From the NCBI GenBank assembly GCA_022791635.1, contig JAAVZL010000038.1, forward strand, positions 151,359 to 215,358: a stretch of 64,000 nt of DNA. The letters are read 5' to 3'. Source of the DNA: Lachnospiraceae bacterium (lineage in GTDB: Bacteria > Bacillota > Clostridia > Lachnospirales > Lachnospiraceae). Below the pieces are notes generated by a model, which saw only the letters and a list, made by a program, of their open reading frames with translations, did not search any database and was not told the DNA's origin. The position numbers and the translations under genes were made by a program. This document shows, piece after piece, positions 26,729 through 35,259 of this stretch (position 1 is the first letter of the stretch; the number at the start of each line of letters is the position of its first letter).

Positions 26729-28138
26729 TTGATAAAAGACAATCAGCAGCATTTTAACCGGCTGCATGTACTGATTGATGCCTTTGTGATTGCAGGCTCC
26801 TACATGCTGTCCTGGGCCATACAGTTTCAGATTTTAAAAAAGACGACAGGACTAACCTTTGGCCAGTATATGATTATACTGCTGCTTATTGTACCTATTT
26901 ATCTGCTGCTGTATATGGCTTTCAGCCTTTACACTACCAAGAGCGTCCGCAGAAAGCGGGTAGAGCTTGACAAGATCATAGAGGCCAATACCATTGGCCT
27001 CGTTCTGCTTCTTGCAGGTCTGTACCTGTTCCGAAGCGCCCAGGATGTTACGGATAACTATTCCCGAATGATGTTTTTCTATTTTTATCTGATTAACATT
27101 ACACTGGAAAGTCTGGTCCGCAACTTTATCCGCCTGTTTCTGCAGCGGCTTCGGCGCAAGGGCTTTAACCAGAAGCATATGATTCTGGTGGGCTACAGCC
27201 GGGCCACAGAGGAATATATCGACCGGATTAAAGCCAATCCCGAGTGGGGCTATGAGATTATGGGGATTCTGGATGACAATGTGGAGTGCGGCATGCGCTA
27301 CCGGGGCGTCCAGGTGTTCGGAAGAACCGAGGAGATCGAGGAGCTTCTGACCCAGAATACGCCCGATGAGATTGCCATTACCCTGGGCTTAAGCGAGTAC
27401 TCTAAACTGGAGCACATTGTGGCGGTCTGCGAGAAGTCCGGCGTGCATACGAAATTTATTCCGGATTATAATAATATTATTCCCACCCGTCCCTACACGG
27501 AGGATTTGATGGGCCTGCCGGTAATCAACATCCGCCATGTGCCTCTCACCAACACCTTTAATGCGGTGATAAAACGGACCATGGATCTGGTGGGCAGCTT
27601 TTTTGCCATCCTGATTTTCTCGCCTGTGATGGCGGTGACGGCCCTTGCCATTAAGGCCACCTCCCCCGGACCTCTTATCTATGCCCAGGAGCGGGTAGGG
27701 CTTCACAACAAGAATTTTCGCATGTACAAGTTCCGCTCTATGGATGTGCAGTCTCCCAAGAAGGAGCGGGGAGCCTGGACCGTGCCGGATGATCCAAGAG
27801 TAACCTCTGTGGGGAAGATTATCCGTAAGACAAGCATTGACGAGCTTCCGCAGCTTTTTAATATTCTGAAGGGAGATATGAGCCTGGTTGGGCCCAGGCC
27901 GGAGCGTCCCTTTTTTGTGGAGAAGTTTCGGGAGGAGATTCCCAGATATATGATTAAACACCAGGTGCGCCCGGGAATGACCGGGTGGGCCCAGATCAAC
28001 GGCTACCGGGGAAATACTTCTATCCGGAAGCGAATCGAATATGATTTATATTATATCGAGAACTGGACGCCTGGGTTTGATATAAAAATATTGTTTTTGA
28101 CTATCTTTAAGGGCTTTGTAAATAAAAATGCCTATTAA
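26729..28138 (+). CDS. Polyprenyl glycosylphosphotransferase (undecaprenyl-phosphate glucose/galactose phosphotransferase-like)
   Basis: The 469-residue protein has an N-terminal part with four hydrophobic segments, a central Rossmann-like domain (GFNQKHMILVGYSRATEEYI, about 145-164), one more membrane segment (about 281-305), and a C-terminal transferase domain with KRTMDLVGS, SPGPLIYAQERVG, YKFRSM, IDELPQLFNIL and SLVGPRPERP. This matches WcaJ/EpsE-type initiating enzymes that put a sugar-1-phosphate on undecaprenyl phosphate to start a repeat unit. The start is TTG at 26729, after AAAGAG. Confidence 0.93.
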   Translation: MIKDNQQHFNRLHVLIDAFVIAGSYMLSWAIQFQILKKTTGLTFGQYMIILLLIVPIYLLLYMAFSLYTTKSVRRKRVELDKIIEANTIGLVLLLAGLYLFRSAQDVTDNYSRMMFFYFYLINITLESLVRNFIRLFLQRLRRKGFNQKHMILVGYSRATEEYIDRIKANPEWGYEIMGILDDNVECGMRYRGVQVFGRTEEIEELLTQNTPDEIAITLGLSEYSKLEHIVAVCEKSGVHTKFIPDYNNIIPTRPYTEDLMGLPVINIRHVPLTNTFNAVIKRTMDLVGSFFAILIFSPVMAVTALAIKATSPGPLIYAQERVGLHNKNFRMYKFRSMDVQSPKKERGAWTVPDDPRVTSVGKIIRKTSIDELPQLFNILKGDMSLVGPRPERPFFVEKFREEIPRYMIKHQVRPGMTGWAQINGYRGNTSIRKRIEYDLYYIENWTPGFDIKILFLTIFKGFVNKNAY

Positions 28139-28200
28139 AGGGGAAAAACATGCGGCAAAGCTCTCTGCGGGAGCGGCTGTAAAAAAGAAAGGGTTATGAT

Positions 28201-29313
28201 ATGGCAACCAATACAAAAGCAAGAAACGGAAAAGGGAGTCCGGATCGGAGGCTTACCAAGAAGCAGAAAAAGCTTCGGCGCAGAAGAAAGCTCATAGGCA
28301 TTCTGGCTGCGGAGCTTTTACTTCTGTTGCTTCTGGGTGTGGGCGTCTGGGGGCTTGGAAAGCTGGATAAGATTCAGGACCTGGACGTGGATCCCGACAA
28401 GGTAGAGATGAATGATATGGAGGATGTCACGGAGGAGGTGCTGAAAGGCTACACCAACATCGCCCTCTTTGGACTGGATGCTCGTGAGATGGGTGAGCTG
28501 GGAGCAGGCAACCGAAGCGACACCATTATTATTGCCAGCATCAACAATGAGACCAAGGAGGTAAGGCTGGCTTCCATATTCCGGGATACGTATTTAAACC
28601 GGGCGGACGATACCTACGGAAAGTGCAATGCAGCCTACAAGGCCGGAGGGCCCAACCAGGCCATGGCCATGCTGAATACCAACCTGGATTTGAACATCAA
28701 GTATTTTGTCAGCGTGGATTTCCTGGCCCTCATTAAAACTATCGATCTGCTGGGCGGCATTGAGCTGGATGTGCAGGACAACGAGTGGGAATGGGTCAAC
28801 AATTACATGTATGAGACTACGGCGGTGACGGGGGAGTACGGTCTCTTCCTGGACGGCCCCGGCCTTCAGACTTTAAGCGGTCTTCAGGCCACCTCCTACT
28901 GCAGAATCCGTGCGGTGGGAAATGATTTTGGAAGAACGGAGCGTCAGCGGAAGGTGATTACGCTGATTGCACAGAAGGCCAAGTCGGCAAGCCTTGGAAC
29001 CATCAACCAGATCATTGATGAGGTATTTCCGCTGATTGCCACCAATATTCCCAAGGCGGAGCTGCTCAAGATGGCGGCAAGCATGATGTCCTACGATATC
29101 GGAGAGACGGGAGGCTTCCCCACGCTGCGAGAGGATGTGCGGATCAACGGAGCCGCTATTGTGGCTCCTGCGGATCTGGAGGCCAATGTAAAGGAGCTGC
29201 ACAAGTTCCTCTTTAACGAGGAGGATTATTATCCCTCTCCCACGGTGCTTCGATTTAATGAGGAGATTGCCACTCAAACAGGGGTGTATGCAAAAGAGGA
29301 CAGCGGCACGTAG
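28201..29313 (+). CDS. LytR-CpsA-Psr (LCP) family ligase
   Basis: The 370-residue protein has a very basic cytoplasmic N-terminus (about 1-32), one membrane segment (about 33-55) and an extracellular LCP domain. Motifs include RSDTIIIASIN, RLASIFRDTYL and YCRIRAVGNDFGRTERQRKVI, with the arginines and acids that hold the polyprenyl diphosphate. LCP enzymes attach wall polymers from undecaprenyl diphosphate to peptidoglycan, so this is the likely last step for the polymer made by this locus. Confidence 0.93.
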   Translation: MATNTKARNGKGSPDRRLTKKQKKLRRRRKLIGILAAELLLLLLLGVGVWGLGKLDKIQDLDVDPDKVEMNDMEDVTEEVLKGYTNIALFGLDAREMGELGAGNRSDTIIIASINNETKEVRLASIFRDTYLNRADDTYGKCNAAYKAGGPNQAMAMLNTNLDLNIKYFVSVDFLALIKTIDLLGGIELDVQDNEWEWVNNYMYETTAVTGEYGLFLDGPGLQTLSGLQATSYCRIRAVGNDFGRTERQRKVITLIAQKAKSASLGTINQIIDEVFPLIATNIPKAELLKMAASMMSYDIGETGGFPTLREDVRINGAAIVAPADLEANVKELHKFLFNEEDYYPSPTVLRFNEEIATQTGVYAKEDSGT

Positions 29314-29326
29314 CAGGGGGTGCGAT

Positions 29327-29581
29327 GGGGCAGTCACAAAATAAGCCATCAGCCTTTTCCATGGGGCTGTCGCAAAATAGAACAGCAGTCTTTTCCATAT
29401 CCCGTGTTCGGACGGTTCTCGTACATTCTGTCTGCTCTGTACGGACATTGCTCAGGCAATATCCGTCCATATCAGACAGCCTGTACGTGAACAGCCGGAC
29501 ACTGGATATCGGAAAAGCCGGCTGTCCTATTTTACGACAGCCCCATTGGAAAAGTCTGCTGCCTTATTTTGCGACTGCCCC
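29327..29581. repeat. Family B palindrome, copy B1 (nested)
   Basis: An imperfect palindrome filling the gap between the LCP and GT2 genes. An inner 182-bp unit (29363-29544) starts GGGGCTGTCGCAAAATAG and ends CTATTTTACGACAGCCCC. It sits inside an outer pair of ends, GGGGCAGTCACAAAATAAG and CTTATTTTGCGACTGCCCC, that resemble its own ends. The inner unit is nearly identical to copy B3 at 54274-54455. Outer and inner junctions fall at CTTTTCCAT and ATTGGAAAAG, as if one copy had entered another. Confidence 0.85.
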
Positions 29582-29603
29582 ATTTTTTGAGGGAGAGTAA
29601 AAC

Positions 29604-30518
29604 ATGAAAATAGACGTAATCATACCAACCCTGCGGCCGGGAAAGGAATTTGCAGAGCTTTTGCAGAGCCTGGAATCCCAGACACAGGCAGTTCATAAAA
29701 TAGTGGTGATGAACACAAGGGCAGGGGCATTTCCCCAGGAGTTGGTTCGGGTTTATAACAATGTGGAGGTGTTTCACCTAAAGCAGTCGGAATTTGATCA
29801 TGGGAGAACGAGAAATGTAGGGGTGTCCCACACAGAGGCGGAGTATCTTCTCTTTCTGACTCAGGATGCTTTGCCGGCAGATCGCTATTTGGTAGAGCGG
29901 CTGGTGGCGGCCTTTGAGAATCCAAGGGTTAAGGCAGCTTACGCAAGGCAGCTTCCCAGGGAGGACTGCAGGGAGCTTGAGCGGTATACCCGCAGCTTTA
30001 ATTATCCGAAGGAGAGCCGGGTCAAGACAAAGGAGGATCTGAAAAGTCTTGGTATCAAGACCTTTTTCTGCTCTAATGTCTGCGCTATGTATGAGCGGGA
30101 AACCTTTCTTCGTCAGGGAGGCTTTGTGAATCATACCATATTTAATGAGGATATGATTTATGCGGGGGGCCTTATAAAGAGCGGCTATGGAATTGCCTAT
30201 GTGGCGGAGGCTAAGGTCATACATTCCCACAATTACAGTGGACGGAAGCAGTTTCAGCGGAACTTTGACTTGGCCGTCTCCCAGGCGGATCATCCGGAGA
30301 TTTTTGCCGGGGTCGCCTCTGAGGAGGAGGGAATCCGCCTGGTAAAGAAAACGGCGGCCCACTGCCTGAAAATCGGAAAGCCCTGGCTAATATTTAGTCT
30401 TGTATTTTTCAGCGGATGCAAGTATATTGGATATAGGCTTGGGAAGAATTACCGGAAATTGCCCAAGTGGCTGATACAAAGGTGCACCATGAACAGAGGG
30501 TACTGGAAACAGCAATAG
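29604..30518 (+). CDS. GT2 glycosyltransferase
   Basis: The 304-residue protein shows IDVIIPTLRPGKEFAELLQSL, a diverged metal motif in YLLFLTQDALPAD (about 84-96) and FNEDMIYAGGLIKSGY near 178-193. This branch of GT2 includes rhamnosyltransferases of O-antigen and wall polymers; the substrate is not readable. A hydrophobic patch near 260-285 may bind the membrane. It is separated from the main locus by palindrome B1. Its stop codon (30516-30518) lies within the 5' stem of family A copy A1. Confidence 0.87.
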   Translation: MKIDVIIPTLRPGKEFAELLQSLESQTQAVHKIVVMNTRAGAFPQELVRVYNNVEVFHLKQSEFDHGRTRNVGVSHTEAEYLLFLTQDALPADRYLVERLVAAFENPRVKAAYARQLPREDCRELERYTRSFNYPKESRVKTKEDLKSLGIKTFFCSNVCAMYERETFLRQGGFVNHTIFNEDMIYAGGLIKSGYGIAYVAEAKVIHSHNYSGRKQFQRNFDLAVSQADHPEIFAGVASEEEGIRLVKKTAAHCLKIGKPWLIFSLVFFSGCKYIGYRLGKNYRKLPKWLIQRCTMNRGYWKQQ

Positions 30519-30614
30519 TCCGACAGTGCCAGAACAATTTACGGACACATGCTTTTGTGGCCGGGAATTGTTCTAGTGGAGTGGTGCTGGAAGGACTATT
30601 GCGGAACTGGAATC
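30512..30614 (+). repeat. Family A structured element, copy A1 (5' of glmS)
   Basis: The basal stem GCAATAGTCC (30512-30521) pairs perfectly with GGACTATTGC (30593-30602). CAGTGCCA pairs with TGGTGCTG through two wobbles, and AGAACAATT with AATTGTTCT. The apical hairpin is CGG-A-CACA, loop, TGTG-G-CCG. A tail GGAACTGGAAT follows, then AGGAGA, the ribosome-binding site of glmS. The left arm overlaps the stop codon of the GT2 gene. No glmS-ribozyme core is visible in this leader. Confidence 0.8.
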
Positions 30615-30632
30615 AGAATAGGAGAGACATCT

Positions 30633-32459
30633 ATGTGTGGAATTGTTGGTTATATTGGGAAGGAACAGGCGGCTCCCATTTTGCTGGACGGACTGGCAAG
30701 ACTGGAGTATCGGGGCTATGACTCGGCGGGAGTTGCCATTTATAACGGGGAGGAGATCAAGGTAGTGAAGGCCAAGGGCCGCCTGAAGGTCTTAAGCGAG
30801 ATGACCCACGACGGCGCCTCTCTTCCGGGGACCATTGGTATTGGCCATACCCGCTGGGCGACCCACGGAGCTCCCTCGGATACGAATGCACATCCCCATT
30901 TTAATCAGGATGAGTCCATTGTGGTGGTACATAACGGCATTATCGAGAATTATCAGAAGCTCAAGAAAAAGCTGGAGGGGCGGGGCTATACCTTTCGCTC
31001 CGACACGGATACGGAGGTAGTGGCCCACCTTTTGGATTACTATTACAAGGGCGATCCTCTGGAGGCCATCGGAAAGCTGATGCACCGAGTGGAGGGCTCT
31101 TATGCCTTTGGAATCCTCTTCGCGGATCATCCCGGGGAGATGTACGCGGCCCGCAAGGACAGTCCTCTGATTGTAGGAAGCTCCGACAGCGGCAACCTGA
31201 TTGCCTCAGATGTGCCGGCGGTTCTTCGGTACACCCGCAGCGTCTACTATATTCAGAATCAGGAGATTGCAAAGCTTACCGAAAGCTCCATGACCTTCTA
31301 CAACATTGACGAGGAGGAGATTGAAAAGGAGCCGGTGACCATTGAGTGGGACATCAATGCGGCGGAAAAAGGCGGCTATGAGCATTTTATGCTGAAAGAG
31401 ATCTACGAGCAGCCTGCAGCCGTCCGGGATACCTTCAGCCCCCGGCTGAAAAACGGGGACATTGTCATTGAAGAGCTGGGCATGACCGACGAGGAGCTGC
31501 TGGCAGTGAAGAAGATCTGCATTGTGGCCTGCGGCTCCGCCTATCATACCGGCATGACCTGCAAATACGTTTTTGAAGGCCTGGCGCGGATTCCGGTAGA
31601 CGTGGATCTGGCCAGCGAATTCCGCTACCGCAACCCCATCCTGGAGGAGGGAACCCTGGTGGTGATCATCAGTCAGTCCGGAGAGACGGCGGACTCCCTG
31701 GCAGCTCTTCGGGAGGCCAAGGCTCAAGGACGGCGGGTGCTTGCCATTGTCAATGTGGTGGGAAGCTCCATCGCAAGAGAGGCGGACAATGTGATGTACA
31801 CCTGGGCAGGGCCGGAGATTGCCGTTGCCACCACCAAGGCCTACAGCACCCAGCTCATTGCCCAGTACCTTCTGGCCATGAAGCTTGCCAAGGTGCGGGG
31901 AACCGTGACAGATGCGGACTTTCGGGCCATGCTCTCAGACCTGGAGCGCCTTCCGGCACAGATCGAGCTGCTTCTGGGCAATAAAGAGCGGATTCAGCGC
32001 TTTGCCAACCGCTATCTGGCCGCCAAGGAGGTATTTTTCATTGGCCGGGGCATCGACTATGCCATCTCTATGGAGGGCTCCCTAAAGCTTAAGGAAACCT
32101 CCTATATCCATTCGGAGGCCTGCGCGGCGGGAGAGCTAAAGCACGGAACCATTTCCCTGATAGAAGAGGGAACCCTGGTGGCCGCCGTCTCCACCCAGGA
32201 TCACTTGTTTGCCAAGATGGTCAGCAACATTGCGGAGGTCCGGACCCGGGGAGCCTTTGTGCTGGCAGTTACCAATGTGGGAAATGTGGAGATCGAGAAA
32301 AATGCCGATTATGCCATCTACATCCCCAGAACCAACCCCTGGTTCACCAATTCCCTGGCAATCATCCCCCTCCAGCTCTTTGCCTACTACATTTCCCTGG
32401 GCAGAGGCTGCGACGTAGATAAGCCCCGGAACCTGGCGAAATCTGTAACTGTGGAGTAA
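30633..32459 (+). CDS. glmS: Glutamine-fructose-6-phosphate aminotransferase (isomerising)
   Basis: The 608-residue protein starts MCGIVGYIG, with Cys2 as the glutaminase nucleophile after Met removal. It has the N-terminal amidotransferase domain (GIGHTRWATHG), two SIS sugar-isomerase domains (CGSAYHTG, IISQSGETADSL, FFIGRGIDYAIS) and the end DKPRNLAKSVTVE. It makes glucosamine-6-phosphate for peptidoglycan and amino-sugar synthesis. The frame is open upstream to 30549, but the conserved MCGIVGYIG and the AGGAGA site fix the start at 30633. Confidence 0.97.
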   Translation: MCGIVGYIGKEQAAPILLDGLARLEYRGYDSAGVAIYNGEEIKVVKAKGRLKVLSEMTHDGASLPGTIGIGHTRWATHGAPSDTNAHPHFNQDESIVVVHNGIIENYQKLKKKLEGRGYTFRSDTDTEVVAHLLDYYYKGDPLEAIGKLMHRVEGSYAFGILFADHPGEMYAARKDSPLIVGSSDSGNLIASDVPAVLRYTRSVYYIQNQEIAKLTESSMTFYNIDEEEIEKEPVTIEWDINAAEKGGYEHFMLKEIYEQPAAVRDTFSPRLKNGDIVIEELGMTDEELLAVKKICIVACGSAYHTGMTCKYVFEGLARIPVDVDLASEFRYRNPILEEGTLVVIISQSGETADSLAALREAKAQGRRVLAIVNVVGSSIAREADNVMYTWAGPEIAVATTKAYSTQLIAQYLLAMKLAKVRGTVTDADFRAMLSDLERLPAQIELLLGNKERIQRFANRYLAAKEVFFIGRGIDYAISMEGSLKLKETSYIHSEACAAGELKHGTISLIEEGTLVAAVSTQDHLFAKMVSNIAEVRTRGAFVLAVTNVGNVEIEKNADYAIYIPRTNPWFTNSLAIIPLQLFAYYISLGRGCDVDKPRNLAKSVTVE

Positions 32460-32460
32460 G

Positions 32461-32495
32461 CAGAAAAGGCTGCTGGCTGATTCTGCGACTGCCTC
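32461..32495. repeat. Solo end of a family B palindrome
   Basis: This stretch just after the glmS stop reads GAAAAGGCTGCTGGC then TGATTCTGCGACTGCC. It matches the outer right end of copy B1 (GAAAAGTCTGCTGCC, then TTATTTTGCGACTGCC) at most positions. No left partner is seen. It looks like a decayed remnant of one end. Confidence 0.45.
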
Positions 32496-32530
32496 ACAAT
32501 CATACAAATATAAGATAAGGGAGAGATACC

Positions 32531-33457
32531 ATGATCAACAAACTCATTGCAAAGATTCAGAAGACAAAGGCCCCCATTGTGATCGGCTTAGACCCCATGC
32601 TGAACTACATACCGGAGCATATTCAGAAAAAGGCCTTTGCAGAATTCGGAGAAACCCTTGAGGGAGCTGCGGAGGCCATCTGGCAGTTTAATAAGGAGAT
32701 CGTAGATCAGACCTTTGATCTGGTTCCCGCGGTAAAGCCCCAGATTGCCATGTACGAGCAGTTCGGCATTGAGGGCTTAAAGGCCTACCAGAAGACCATA
32801 GATTACTGCCATTCCAAGGATCTGGTGGTCATCGGCGACATCAAGCGGGGAGACATCGGCTCCACCTCCGCCGCTTATGCCACTGGCCATCTGGGAAAAA
32901 TCCAGGTGGGCAGCAAGTGCTACACGGCCTTTAACGAGGATTTTGCCACGGTAAACCCCTATCTGGGAAGCGATGGGGTAAAGCCCTTTATCGAGGTATG
33001 CAAGGAGGAGCAAAAGGGCCTCTTTATTTTGGTCAAAACCTCCAATCCCTCCAGCGGAGAGTTCCAGGATCGCCTGATTGACGGCCGTCCCCTCTATGAA
33101 CATGTGGGAGAGAAGGTAGCCCGGTGGGGCGAAGGGCACATGGGCGATACCTACAGCTACATCGGGGCCGTGGTAGGCGCCACCTATCCGGAAATGGGGA
33201 AGGTTCTGAGAAAGCTTATGCCCAAGACCTTCATTCTGGTGCCCGGCTACGGCGCCCAGGGAGGAACCGGCAAGGATCTGGTGAACTTTTTCCAGCCCGA
33301 CGGACTGGGAGCCATTGTCAATTCCTCAAGAGGAATCATTGCGGCCTACAAGCAGGAAAAATACGCCTCCTTTGGTTCGGAGCACTTTGCGGAGGCCTCC
33401 CGGGCAGCAGTTGAGGATATGGCGGCTGATATTCAGGGGGCTTTGGAGAGCAGATGA
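32531..33457 (+). CDS. pyrF: Orotidine 5'-phosphate decarboxylase
   Basis: The 308-residue protein belongs to the longer (about 300-residue) PyrF group. The catalytic motif VIGDIKRGDIGST is at about 98-110, with IVIGLDPMLNYIP at the start and PGYGAQGG for phosphate binding near 237-244. It makes UMP from OMP. It begins the pyrF-pyrK-pyrD-pyrE cluster and overlaps pyrK by ATGA. No PyrR attenuator structure was recognised in the 71-base leader. Confidence 0.95.
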   Translation: MINKLIAKIQKTKAPIVIGLDPMLNYIPEHIQKKAFAEFGETLEGAAEAIWQFNKEIVDQTFDLVPAVKPQIAMYEQFGIEGLKAYQKTIDYCHSKDLVVIGDIKRGDIGSTSAAYATGHLGKIQVGSKCYTAFNEDFATVNPYLGSDGVKPFIEVCKEEQKGLFILVKTSNPSSGEFQDRLIDGRPLYEHVGEKVARWGEGHMGDTYSYIGAVVGATYPEMGKVLRKLMPKTFILVPGYGAQGGTGKDLVNFFQPDGLGAIVNSSRGIIAAYKQEKYASFGSEHFAEASRAAVEDMAADIQGALESR

Positions 33458-34224
33458 AGTACAAAGAAACGGCAGTCATTACAGAGCAGAAGAAAATTGC
33501 CACGGATATATACAGCATGTGGCTAAAGACAGAGGCCATTGCCGGGGAGGCTGTGCCGGGACAGTTTGTTTCCCTTTACAGCAGAGACGAAAGCCGCATG
33601 CTCCCACGTCCCATCAGTATTTGCCAGGTGGACAAAGAGAGGGAAAGTATTCGCCTGGTGTACCGGATTGCCGGGAAGGGAACCAGGGAATTTTCCGTTT
33701 ACGGGCCGGGGGATTCGCTGGAAATCATAGGACCTCTCGGCAATGGCTTTCCGTTGGATAAGGGCTATCAAAAGGTATTTCTCATTGGCGGGGGAATCGG
33801 GATACCGCCTATGGTGGAGCTTGCCAGACAACTTCCCGGAGAGAAGCAGCTTATCGTGGGCTACCGGAACCAAGAGCTTTTCTTAAAGGAAGAACTGGAA
33901 GAAAATGGGAAATTATTTATAGCAACAGAGGACGGAAGCGCAGGCACCAGGGGAAACGTACTGGATGCTATCCGGGAAAATGGCCTTAAGGCAGAGGCTG
34001 TGTTTGCCTGCGGTCCCACTCCCATGCTGCGGGCCCTGAAGGCCTATGCCCTGGAAGAGGGAATGGATTGTTATCTTTCCCTGGAGGAGCGCATGGCCTG
34101 CGGGGTGGGAGCCTGCCTGGCCTGTGTGTGCCATTCCATGGATGTGGATGCCCACACCCACGTAAAGAATAAAAGGATTTGCAAGGACGGTCCTGTATTT
34201 GCGGCAGAGGAAATTGAGCTTTGA
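33454..34224 (+). CDS. pyrK: Dihydroorotate dehydrogenase electron-transfer subunit
   Basis: The 256-residue protein has a ferredoxin-reductase-like FAD domain (RPISICQVD, about 51-59), an NAD-binding region (VFLIGGGIGIPPMVELA, about 108-124) and a C-terminal [2Fe-2S] site in MACGVGACLACVCH with a later Cys in KRICKDG. It passes electrons from PyrD (class 1B) to NAD+. It sits between pyrF (ATGA overlap) and pyrD, as expected for its complex partner. Confidence 0.95.
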   Translation: MKYKETAVITEQKKIATDIYSMWLKTEAIAGEAVPGQFVSLYSRDESRMLPRPISICQVDKERESIRLVYRIAGKGTREFSVYGPGDSLEIIGPLGNGFPLDKGYQKVFLIGGGIGIPPMVELARQLPGEKQLIVGYRNQELFLKEELEENGKLFIATEDGSAGTRGNVLDAIRENGLKAEAVFACGPTPMLRALKAYALEEGMDCYLSLEERMACGVGACLACVCHSMDVDAHTHVKNKRICKDGPVFAAEEIEL

Positions 34225-34238
34225 GAGAGGATAGGTAC

Positions 34239-35159
34239 ATGGAATACAATACAAGTGTAAGCCTGGCAGGCGTGGAGCTTAAGAATCCGGTGATGACAGC
34301 CTCCGGAACCTTTGGATCCGGCGCCGAGTACAGTGAGTTTTATGATTTGGGCGTTTTGGGCGGGGTGGTCACCAAGGGAGTGGCCAATGTTCCCTGGCCG
34401 GGGAATCCCACCCCCAGAATCGCCGAGACTGCCAGCGGGATGCTCAATGCCATCGGACTGCAGAACCCGGGGATCGATGTGTTCATAGAGCGGGATATTC
34501 CCTTTCTGCGTCAGTTTGATACCAGAATCATTGTGAATGTCTGTGGGAAAACCATCTCCGACTACTGTGAGGTAGTGGAACGGCTTTCCTGTGAGCCTGT
34601 GGATTTGCTGGAGATCAATGTGTCCTGTCCCAATGTAAAGGAAGGCGGCATTGCCTTTGGACAAAAGCCGGAGGCTCTGGAGAAGGTGACCCGTGAGGTG
34701 AAAAAATATGCCAAGCAGCCGGTGATTATGAAGCTGAGTCCCAATGTGACGGATATCACGGAGATGGCCCGTGCCGCAGAGTCCGGAGGCGCAGATGTGC
34801 TCTCCCTCATCAATACCCTTACGGGAATGAAGATTGACATTCACAGACAAAGCTTTGCCATCGCCAATCAGACAGGAGGTCTGTCAGGTCCGGCCATCAA
34901 GCCGGTGGCCGTGCGCATGGTCTATCAGGTGGCCCAGGCGGTGTCTCTGCCCATCATTGGCATGGGCGGGATCTTAGGCGGGGAGGATGCCCTGGAATTC
35001 ATTCTGGCCGGAGCCACGGCCGTGTCTGTGGGAACGGCAAACTTTGCCAATCCTTATGCGGCCAAAGAGACGGCAGAGGGCATTCTGGCCTATATGGAGC
35101 AGCATCAGGTGAAGGACGTCCGGGATCTCATTGGCGCAGTTCATCCCGGAAATCATTGA
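34239..35159 (+). CDS. pyrD: Dihydroorotate dehydrogenase, class 1B catalytic subunit
   Basis: The 306-residue protein has PVMTASGTFGSG near the start, the catalytic-cysteine motif EINVSCPNV (about 130-138), KLSPNVTDI, SLINTLTGM and GMGGILGGEDALEF for FMN phosphate. It oxidises dihydroorotate to orotate with PyrK. I chose ATG 34239, preceded by AGAGAGG at 34224-34230; the in-frame TTG at 34221 overlaps the pyrK stop and is less likely. Confidence 0.95.
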   Translation: MEYNTSVSLAGVELKNPVMTASGTFGSGAEYSEFYDLGVLGGVVTKGVANVPWPGNPTPRIAETASGMLNAIGLQNPGIDVFIERDIPFLRQFDTRIIVNVCGKTISDYCEVVERLSCEPVDLLEINVSCPNVKEGGIAFGQKPEALEKVTREVKKYAKQPVIMKLSPNVTDITEMARAAESGGADVLSLINTLTGMKIDIHRQSFAIANQTGGLSGPAIKPVAVRMVYQVAQAVSLPIIGMGGILGGEDALEFILAGATAVSVGTANFANPYAAKETAEGILAYMEQHQVKDVRDLIGAVHPGNH

Positions 35160-35184
35160 ATTGGCAGCCAGGATATGGTAGAAT
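35156..35184 (+). promoter_or_regulatory. Possible internal promoter before pyrE
   Basis: TTGAAT (35156-35161), a 17-base spacer, then TAGAAT (35179-35184) preceded by TGG, an extended -10. It begins at the pyrD stop codon and would drive pyrE separately. Similarity to the sigma-A consensus is moderate. Confidence 0.4.
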
Positions 35185-35259
35185 CGTAAAAGCTCCATGA
35201 TTGGCATCCCTTTGTAAATCCGGACGCTGATCAGGAAAAGAAAACGAAAGGATGAAAAA

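Noticed and set aside
30519..30632. glmS ribozyme in the glmS leader
   Set aside because: The space is filled by element A1; no ribozyme core sequence is seen and the leader is too short for the full ribozyme.
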